This document shows, piece by piece, positions 33,462 to 41,500 of a DNA stretch of 64,000 bases. Origin of the DNA: Anaerolineae bacterium (lineage in GTDB: Bacteria > Chloroflexota > Anaerolineae > Promineifilales > Promineifilaceae); NCBI GenBank assembly GCA_019637635.1, contig JAHBVI010000003.1, forward strand, positions 1 to 64,000, read 5' to 3'. A program made the position numbers and the translations under genes. Numbering within the stretch: position 1 is the first letter of the stretch; the number at the start of each line of letters is the position of its first letter. The notes beneath the pieces were generated by a model. The model ran no database searches. It saw only the letters and a program-made list of their open reading frames with translations, and was not told the DNA's origin.

Positions 33462-36144
33462 TCATTCTTTCAAGAAGTTGCGCAGGACGGTGTGCAGGAT
33501 GCCGCCGTTGCGGTAGTAGTCCACTTCCACGGGGGTATCAATGCGGCAGAGGGTTTGGAAGGTCACGGCCGTGCCATCACTGCGCGTGGCCTGCACTGTA
33601 ATCTCTTGGAGGGGCTTCACTTCATCCGTCAAGTTGAGTGTGCTGTACGTTTCCGTGCCATCCAGCCCTAAGGTTTGCGGGTTTTCGCCGGGCATGAATT
33701 AGAGCAACCCATGCCCACCAGATTGCTGCGGTGAATGCGCTCATAACTCTGGGCAATCACCAGGCGCACCCCTAAGAGCAGCACCCCCTTGGCCGCCCAG
33801 TCGCGGGAACTGCCCATGCCATAATCATTCCCCGCCAACACCACCAGCGGCGTACCCGCCGCCTGATACTTCAACGAGGCGTCGTAAATGGTATCACTTG
33901 TTCAGCAGGTAGGTGGTGAAGCCACCTTCCGTGCCGGGGGCCATCTGGTTGCGCAGGCGCACATTGGCAAAGGTACCGCGTGTCATCACCCGGTCATTGC
34001 CCCGCCGCGAGCCGTAGCTGTTGAAGTAGGGCGGCTCTACGTCATGCTCCAGCAGGTAGTGGCCGGCCGGGCTGGTGCGGGAAATGGAACCGGCAGGCGA
34101 AATGTGGTCGGTGGTCACCGAATCACCCACTTTCACCAGCACCCGTGCATCTTCAATGTTGGCAATCGGTTTGATTCCGGCGTCAGGGTGGTGAAGAAGG
34201 GCGGCTCCTGAATGTAGGTGAGTCAGGATTCATTCGTACAGTTCACCGCCGCGTACCGGAATTTTGGTTCCACTCTTCGTTGCCGTCGTAGACGTTGCCA
34301 TACTGTTCGCGGAACATCTCGGCCGTGACCGTTTGGGCCACGGTCTGGGCCACTTCCTGGCTGCTGGGCCAGATGTCCCGCAGGTAGACCGGCTGCCCAT
34401 TCTGGTTCGTGCCAATTGGCTCGGTGGTCAGGTCAACGTCCGTGCGGCCGGCCAGGGCATAAGCCACCACCAGCGGCGGCGAGGCCAGATAGTTCGTTTT
34501 GGTTAATGGATGCACCCGCCCTTCAAAGTTGCGGTTGCCGCTGAGTACGGCCGAAGCCACCAAATCACCCTCACGAATCGCTGCCTCCACCGCTTCCGGC
34601 AGCGGGCCAGAGTTACCAATACAGGTGGTGCAGCCAAAACCGACAATGTGGAAACCCAACTGTTCCAGATACGGCATCAGCCCGGCTTTGTGCAGATAAT
34701 CTTCGACGACGCGAGAGCCGGGGGCGAGACTGGTCTTGACATACGGCGGCACAGCCAGCCCTGCTTCCACCGCCTTTTTAGCGACCAACCCGGCGCCCAA
34801 CATGACATACGGGTTGCTGGTATTGGTGCAGGAGGTGATGGCGGCGATGACGACCGCACCATGCCCGATTTCCATCTCGTGGCCGTTGCGGACAACGGCC
34901 GTGCGCCCCAACTCCTCCTCGCGCAGCCCAATACCCTGCGGCCCCGCCGGGGTGAGCAGTGTCTTGGTAAACTTCTCCTTCATTTCGCTGACCAGGATAC
35001 GGTCTTGCGGCCGTTTGGGGCCGGCCAGGCTCGGTTGGACTGTGCTTAAATCCAGTTCTACCACATCCGTAAAGTCCGGGTCGGGTGTGTCGTCGGTGCG
35101 GAACAGCCCCTGTGTTTTGCTATATTTTTCTACGAGGTCAATGAGTTCAGACGGCCGTCCCGTCTGCCGCAGATAGCGCAACGTTTCGTCATCCACCGGG
35201 AAAAAGCCCACCGTCGCCCCATATTCCGGGCACATATTGGCAATAGTGGCCCGGTCGGCCAGGGTCATGCTGCTCAGGCCAGGGCCGAAGAATTCCACAA
35301 ACTTGCCCACCACCCCTTTCTGGCGCAGCAGTTGGGTCACCACCAGCACCAGATCGGTGGCCGTGGAGCCTTCCGGCATCCGCCCCGTCAGCCGCACACC
35401 GATCACTTCCGGCGTGAGCATGTAAATGGGCTGGCCCAGCATCACCGCTTCCGCTTCAATGCCGCCCACGCCCCAGGCCAGCACCCCCAATCCGTCAATC
35501 ATCGTTGTGTGTGAATCGGTGCCCACCAGGCTGTCCGGGAAAGCGACCAGGCCATCCCCTTCTGGGGCCGTCATCACCACTTTGCCCAGGTATTCCAGGT
35601 TCACCTGATGCACAATGCCGGTGGCGGGCGGCACGACGGTGAAATTTTCAAACGCCTTTTGCCCCCATTTGAGGAACTCGTACCGCTCCCGGTTGCGCAC
35701 AAACTCTTTTTCGGCGTTGATAAAGAGGGCGGCGGCCGAGCCAAACGCATCTACCTGTACGGAATGGTCAATGACCAGGTCTACGGGCACGATGGGGTTG
35801 ATCTTTTTGGGGTTGCCGCCCAGCCGGGCCATGGCGGCGCGCATGGCCGCCAGGTCTACCACGGCCGGCACGCCGGTGAAATCTTGCAGAATAACACGGC
35901 CCGGTTTGAATGGCAGTTCGTCTTGGGCCGGGCTTTGGGCGTGGTAACGGGCCAGCTTTTCCACATCGGCGGGGGTGACAACGTAGCCGTCACAGGTGCG
36001 CAGCAATGCTTCCAACATGATTTTGATGGAGAAGGGCAGCCGGTCAATGTTGGCCAGGTGGTTTAATTTATTCAGCCGGTAATAATAGACATCGGTTCCG
36101 GGCAGTTTGGCGCGGGCGCCGAAATGGTCAAATATGTTTGTCAT
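33462..36144 (-). pseudogene. acnA: Aconitate hydratase gene with clustered frameshifts
   Basis: Read as one gene this encodes about 890 residues of aconitase A, which converts citrate to isocitrate with a [4Fe-4S] cluster. The first 625 or so residues are intact, including cluster ligands in [11 protein letters not shown] and [11 protein letters not shown]. The C-terminal swivel domain is broken by about six small indels: near 34262 (+1), 34231 (-1), 34220 (-1), 34174 (-1), 33898 (-2) and 33700 (several bases). Between them conserved stretches remain perfect, such as [30 protein letters not shown] and RSNLVGMG. Either the gene died recently or the consensus is faulty here; the short changes at small runs favour sequence error. 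Confidence 0.85.
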
Positions 36145-36238
36145 AGCAGGTACCTCTTTCTTAAAAAGTGTTGTAAAAGTGTTGTTTGTGTAGCAGAGAT
36201 TAGCGATTGGAGATTAGCGATCAAGTAGTGACACCAGG

Positions 36239-36342
36239 TTTTCGCCATCCCATTAAGACTACAACGGATTGAGGAATAAGCGGATAAATTTCAAGAGGAT
36301 GAATCCGTTCAATCCTTTATCCGCTGTAGTCATGGCGAAAAA
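36239..36342. repeat. Long imperfect inverted repeat upstream of acnA
   Basis: TTTTCGCCAT and ATGGCGAAAA bracket inner pairings GACTACAACGGAT/ATCCGCTGTAGTC and GCGGATAAA/TTTATCCGC. It lies between acnA and the DUF2283 gene, in 240 bases without a gene, which also hold one-armed GAGATTAGCGAT repeats near 36200. Confidence 0.75.
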
Positions 36343-36382
36343 ATAAAGACCTTATCGTCTCTCGAAATCCTTGCGCTTATTT

Positions 36383-36604
36383 TTAGTGTGCAGCAGGCGC
36401 TGTATGGCCTACGTTAAACGTGACGCTGGTCATATCTTTGTTTGCCAATATATGACTGGCAAACAGAATTTCCAGACCAAGAGGTAGCCCATTTTCGTCC
36501 ACATCCACATAGATATATTTATTGACCTCTTGGGTATCATCTACATTACCTGGGCGTAGATGAATGTAAAGGGCATCAGCCTGGGGATCATAATCGATTT
36601 GCAT
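36383..36604 (-). CDS. DUF2283 protein
   Basis: This 73-residue protein begins MQIDYDPQADALYIHLRPG and has the DUF2283 pattern DALYI...VDVDENGLPLGLEIL. Such small beta-rich proteins are usually encoded next to DUF4258 or other short genes and are suspected parts of toxin-antitoxin-like pairs. Here the DUF4258 gene ends three bases upstream, so both are on one transcript. No ACGGCCGT octamer occurs in this stretch. The last residues (GHTAPAAH) appear unconserved. Confidence 0.85.
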   Translation of the reverse strand: MQIDYDPQADALYIHLRPGNVDDTQEVNKYIYVDVDENGLPLGLEILFASHILANKDMTSVTFNVGHTAPAAH

Positions 36605-36607
36605 CGT

Positions 36608-36841
36608 TCACCTGTTTTGTACACGGGGTTTGATAACCGTGTAAACAACAAATACATCGTCTGACTGTTCACTATAGACAACTCGTACTTCACGTTCGTG
36701 GTAACGTCGAATTGCCATATCACCACCATTGTCACCTGGTACGATTTCATCCGGATCGGCGAGTGTTTCTTCAACTTGCTGCTCGGTCACCTTACGTTGT
36801 TTCATTCGTTGACGCGCGTGACGGCTGTAAATGATTTGCAT
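36608..36841 (-). CDS. DUF4258 protein
   Basis: This 77-residue protein starts MQIIYSRHARQRMKQRKVTE and contains SRHARQRMKQR, typical of DUF4258, then RRYHEREVRVVYSE and VVYTVI. The fold is thought to be related to RelE/BrnT-like small toxins, from the YSRHARQRM helix followed by beta strands. It precedes DUF2283 with a three-base gap. A toxin-antitoxin function is suggested by the arrangement only. Confidence 0.85.
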   Translation of the reverse strand: MQIIYSRHARQRMKQRKVTEQQVEETLADPDEIVPGDNGGDMAIRRYHEREVRVVYSEQSDDVFVVYTVIKPRVQNR

Positions 36842-36880
36842 GGTTTCGACAGTGAAACAAACAAAATATGTAGCGGGTTG

Positions 36881-37492
36881 TTACGAAGGGCAGAGGGCAG
36901 ACACGGCCGTGTCCCACCCTGGTAGCACCTCTGACCGCATCTGATCCGCCGGGCCGAAGTTGCCCAACGGGGCATACGCCTGCCCGCGCAATACGTTCAC
37001 TTCCACCGTGCAGCCGTCCGGGTCCACCAGCCAGTATTCGCGCACACCCGCAGCGGCATAGGCCTGGAATTTGGTCTGGCGGTCATACACGGCCGTGCCC
37101 GGCGATAAAATTTCCACGATCAAGTCCGGCGGCCCTTCAATGCTCTTTTCACGAACAATATGCAAACGGCCGTCGCTCACATACAGAAAATCTGGCTGCA
37201 CGGTGGAAGAAACGCCGGGCAAATTGACATCCACCGGCGCTGCCAACGCCTCACCGCCAACTTTGTGCTGCTCTAAAAAATTGCCCATGAGTTTGATGAG
37301 ATTGAACAGAATGCGTTGATGCTGAATGGTTGGCGCAGGCGACATGAACAACTCTCCTTTGATGATTTCATAGCGAAAACCATTGTCCGGCAGGCGCAAA
37401 TAATCTTCATAGCGCCAGGCCCCCTGCGGCGGCGGCCAGGTATGTTTTGTTTTGGTTGGGCTTTTTACGGCCGTCATCTCCATCACCATCAC
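36881..37492 (-). CDS. Uma2-family putative endonuclease
   Basis: This 203-residue Uma2/DUF820 protein has the PD-(D/E)XK-type core: FRYEIIKGELFMSPAPTIQH, the acidic site TVQPDFLYVSD, DLIVEILSPGT and REYWLVDPDG. It is only moderately similar to the copy at 32829 and probably not a recent duplicate. An AAAGGAG lies before the start cluster (GTG 37492, ATG 37489 and later ATGs). The gene contains several ACGGCCGT octamers, unlike the DUF pair downstream. Confidence 0.85.
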   Translation of the reverse strand: MMVMEMTAVKSPTKTKHTWPPPQGAWRYEDYLRLPDNGFRYEIIKGELFMSPAPTIQHQRILFNLIKLMGNFLEQHKVGGEALAAPVDVNLPGVSSTVQPDFLYVSDGRLHIVREKSIEGPPDLIVEILSPGTAVYDRQTKFQAYAAAGVREYWLVDPDGCTVEVNVLRGQAYAPLGNFGPADQMRSEVLPGWDTAVSALCPS

Positions 37493-37627
37493 ACCATCTC
37501 CTTTGCATCAATTGGGCGGTTGATTGAGGGTATTATAGCGGAAAAGGGTGAGGGTGGTCACGGCCTTCCGTGGACACCCTCACCTCACACCATCATATAG
37601 GCAGTGCCCCCTTCACGAGAACGGCCG

Positions 37628-38275
37628 TTACTGCGTCAACGCGGCCACCTTAATCGTCAAATCATCAAACGTGATGTCGGCGTCCCCGCCTTCAAAAGCG
37701 GCGGCCGCCAGGCCGGCAAAGCCGCTGGTGTAGCTGGCGTCCCGGAATTCCGAGACAAATTTGTCATTCACCCACATCCCCAAATAATCCCCGGCGCAGA
37801 CGGCGCGGATTTTGTTGGTGGCCTGCCCTTCGTTAATGGCCGAACTGTCCGTCCAATCTACCAGCGCCACCACATCATCCCCCTGTCCTTTGCGGATAGA
37901 GTAGAATCCGTCGCCGCTGATGAGGAAGTAATAGCCATCGCCATCATTGCTGGTGTCGGCGCGGCACATCAGCCCATAGGCATTGTTGTCGTGGCTGGAA
38001 AGCTGCCGGGTGGTCACTTCCATTTCCACATTGGTATGCTCGGCTTCATTCAGCCCCCAAATATAACCACCCGGCCCGGTTTGGATGTGATACGCGCCAT
38101 CGCTGACCTGTAAATCCGAATCGCCGCTGACAAAGGTTTCCCAGGCGGCGGGTTCGCTAAATGTCTCGTTGAGCAGCACGTCGCCGGCCTCATATTTGGG
38201 GGCCGGCTCGCCGCACGCAGCCAATATCAAAACCAGCGCCAGTAGAATGATGGGTAAACTTATTTTTCGAGACAT
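37628..38275 (-). CDS. Lipoprotein with LamG/DUF1080-like domain
   Basis: This 215-residue exported lipoprotein starts with a signal peptide ending in a lipobox (ILAACGEPAP, Cys near 21), so it is anchored on the outer face of the membrane. The rest forms one beta-sandwich: LLNETFSEPAAWETFVSGDS, YGLMCRADTSNDGDGYYFLI, IRAVCAGDYLGMWVNDK and ADITFDDLTI. This is the pattern of concanavalin-like (LamG or DUF1080) domains that often bind glycans. The binding role is inferred. It diverges from the large sensor-ATPase gene at 38565. Confidence 0.85.
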   Translation of the reverse strand: MSRKISLPIILLALVLILAACGEPAPKYEAGDVLLNETFSEPAAWETFVSGDSDLQVSDGAYHIQTGPGGYIWGLNEAEHTNVEMEVTTRQLSSHDNNAYGLMCRADTSNDGDGYYFLISGDGFYSIRKGQGDDVVALVDWTDSSAINEGQATNKIRAVCAGDYLGMWVNDKFVSEFRDASYTSGFAGLAAAAFEGGDADITFDDLTIKVAALTQ

Positions 38276-38414
38276 GATTCACTCCTTATTGTTGTGATTG
38301 GGTAAATAGAGATTGGAGATCAGGAGATTGGAGATTGCGGGGACACCACATCATCACATCATCTGATCTGCCTTTATTAAAGAAAACCGTATCTTCTCAA
38401 TATCTCGTGGCGAC

Positions 38415-38450
38415 GTGTGCATCCTTAGATGCGCATCTGAGGATGCGCAC
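38415..38450. promoter_or_regulatory. 36-bp palindrome in divergent intergenic region
   Basis: GTGTGCATCCTTAGATGC is followed directly by GCATCTGAGGATGCGCAC, matching 16 of 18 positions. It lies between the lipoprotein and the sensor-ATPase genes and has no loop. It could be an operator bound by a dimeric regulator, or a hairpin repeat. One-armed GAGATTGG repeats lie at 38305-38337. Confidence 0.5.
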
Positions 38451-38552
38451 GCCGCTCACCTCCATTTATTGGGATGATACAGAAAACCCCTCTCATTGTA
38501 AGCGAACGAATAGTGGAAGGCGATAAATCATCACCGGTACTTTTGTTTTAGG

Positions 38553-38558
38553 TATAAT
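38553..38558 (+). promoter_or_regulatory. TATAAT -10 close to the sensor-ATPase start
   Basis: A perfect TATAAT ends seven bases before the GTG at 38565, which would make a leaderless message. No good -35 is seen. If translation instead starts at the GTG at 38586 behind AAGGAG, the leader would be about 20 bases. Confidence 0.45.
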
Positions 38559-38564
38559 GGCCTG

Positions 38565-41500
38565 GTGAAACGGCAAAGGAGATGGGTGAAGTGGGTGATT
38601 GGTGGGTTGGCCTTGCTGCTGGCCGTGCTGACCACACGGCCGTACCCCTCCCCCCTCCACGCCCAATCCTCCCCCACCGACAGCGCCTATTGGCGCTACT
38701 CCGCCGCCCGCCGCCTGACGCACGTCATCCCCGCCGACATGAACGGCGATGGCGTCATGGAACTGCTGTTGGCGGCCGAAAACGGCCGTGTATACCTGCT
38801 CAATGCCCACAATGCCCTGCTGGAATGGAGCTACACCGCCGCCGCCCCCGTATTAACCCTGCATCCCCTCAACACCGATGGCGCGGACCGGCCATTGCGG
38901 GAAACGGCGCTGGTTACGGCCGATAATCAGCTGATCTTGCTCAACGAGGATGGCCAGGCAAGCTGGCGCAAACCGTTGGCCTTTACTGCCAGCGACGCTC
39001 CATTGCCCACAGCGCGCCAGCTTGTGCCCTACGACATGGACGGCGACGGCCGTGATGAAATTCTTATCCTTTTTGACAATGGCCTGCTGCACCTGTATGA
39101 CCAACAGGGCGATTTACTGCGCCGCCTGGATGACCACATCAGCCATACCGGCGATGTGGGGCCACAAATGCAGGTGGGCGACGTAAACGGCGACGGCCGT
39201 GCCGAAATCCTGCTCGGCCTCTTTAACCCCGGCAAACGATTCAGCGAACTATTCCTTTTTGACGCCGACGGCCGTGCCCTGTGGGAAGATGCGCCCGCCG
39301 TCTCCGGGCATATCACGGCCGTCGCCCTGGTTCCCTTTGGCGAAAATGGCGCCCTGCACATTGCGGTAGGCACCGATTGGGGCCAGTTGCACCTGTATGA
39401 TGCCAACCGGCAGCGTCCCTGGTGGCCGCGCACCCTCAACAAACCAATTACGGCGCTAACCGTGGCCCACTTCCCCGAAGGCCCGGCGCTGTTAGTGGGC
39501 ACAGAGGCGGGCATGGTGGTGGCCTATGCCGCCGACGGCCGTCGTTTTTGGACGCGCCGCCTCACCACCGACGCCGGTCGTCCCGTTCTCAGTCTCACGG
39601 CCGTGCCCTACACCCCCGACATCCGCAGCCCCATTCTGGCAGCCAACCTGGGGCCACACGCCATCACCGGCGGCGAGCAACAAGTGAAGCTGCTAGACCC
39701 CAACGGCCTGGAAGTGACCACCTTCACCGCCGGTGAGGGCAGCACCCCCCTCTCCTTCTTGCTCGACATCAACGGCGACCGGCGCAGTGAACTGGTTCTC
39801 ACCCGTTTTGCCACCGTTGAACTACAAGGGCTGGGGTTAGGCGCGGCCGAAATTGCCCGCGAATGGGACTATTTGTTAGACGCCGACCCAGGCGCCGTGT
39901 TGGTAGTAGATTTTGACAAAGACGGCCGTGACGAACTCCTCCTGGGCGCGCAAAACGGCAAACTGCACTACCTGGTGAACGGCAACGTGCTGGAATGGCT
40001 GCACGCGCCGGGCGGCGCCATCACCCAACTGGCCTATCTGGAACGCACCAGCCCGGCAGCGCCGTCGCCGGCAATCGTAGTGGGGCGTAACAACAGCGAC
40101 CTTAATACCGCTGACCCGGCCGATGTGCAAAGCTGGGTGGAACTGCGCCACACCAACGGCGAACGCATCTGGGAAGTGGAACTGGATGCGCCCCTGACGG
40201 ACTTGCTGGTAGAAAATGTTAACCGCAGCGGCGACCCGGAAATCCTGGTCAGCACCGCCCGCGGGGAGATCATCCTCATCAACGCCGCCGGCGCCATTAC
40301 CTGGCGCGCCAATCTGGAGCAAACAGAAGACGATAACCACCCCATCCAACAGCTATTGGTGCTAGACACTCCTGACGGTGAGCCGGTCGTTCTGGCCGCC
40401 ACTGCCCATCATCTCTATGCCCTCACCATCGGCTCCCGTTTACAGGCATTACCCATCGCCACCTTTGCCCACGCCCCGGTGCAATCCATTTTTAAGCTGA
40501 ACCAACCCGGCGTGGAATTAGCCAACCGCATCCTGGTGCTGGCCGACCAGTCTTATGGGTTGAATTGGCGCGGTATTCTGCTGCCCCCCTGGCCACAATC
40601 GCTGAACGGCCGTGCCCTGGCCATCATCCCCACCAATGATCTGGCACAGGAAGCCTTTGCCCGGAGCAGGGCCGAATCATTTCTTGTTTCCACCGATAGC
40701 AACGAACTGCTGCACCTCACCGTGCAAGACAACAAACCGGCCATCACCTGGGCACTAAACGGGCTGGGGCAGTTGACCACGCTCTATTGGGGCGATCTGG
40801 ATGGCAACCGGCTGGCTGAATTTGCCGTGGGGGACGCCAACGGCCGTGTGCGCCTCTTCACCAATATCTCCCCCAAACCCCAATTCCTGGATGAACTCAA
40901 CCTGACCAGCGGCGTCTTTGCCATCACCGCCCTGCGGCGCGGCCAGGAAAACCGCGCCGACTTGCTGGTCGTCACCGAAAACGGCGAAGTGCAGTTGTTC
41001 AACACCAAAGAAAATCGCCCCCCACTGCTCACCAATCCCACCACAGAAGTCAGCCCGGGGCAGTATGGGTTTAGCGTGGCGGTAATGGATGCGGAAAACG
41101 ATGCCGTGCAGCTGCGGCTGGATCTGCTAGACCCGGAAACAGGTGAATGGACGGCCCAACGCGAATCCGTGCTGAATAATGGCAACGGGCCGGCCACATG
41201 GAACGTGCCCCCCCCCCCCGCTTCTGCCGAAGGCGTCCGTTACCGCATTTATTACAACGACGACTCCCACAGCGGCTTCATTTATCCGCCCGCCGGCCCG
41301 CAACCCATCGTGGCGCTGCTGCCCCCCCCAAATTCCACCGCCCTCCCCTTCCTGGTGGCACTGTTTGTTGGCCTGGTGGGATTGGTCGCTTTGCGGCAGG
41401 TGCAGTCGCCGGCCATGCGTACCCGCCGTTTATACTGGCGGCTGAAGCAGTGGCCCGCGGAAACATTGGTGCGGCTGGAAAGCCGGTACATTGGCACCGG

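Noticed and set aside
35608..36066. 152-codon plus-strand frame opposite acnA
   Set aside because: The acnA frame is strongly conserved here, so this is a shadow.
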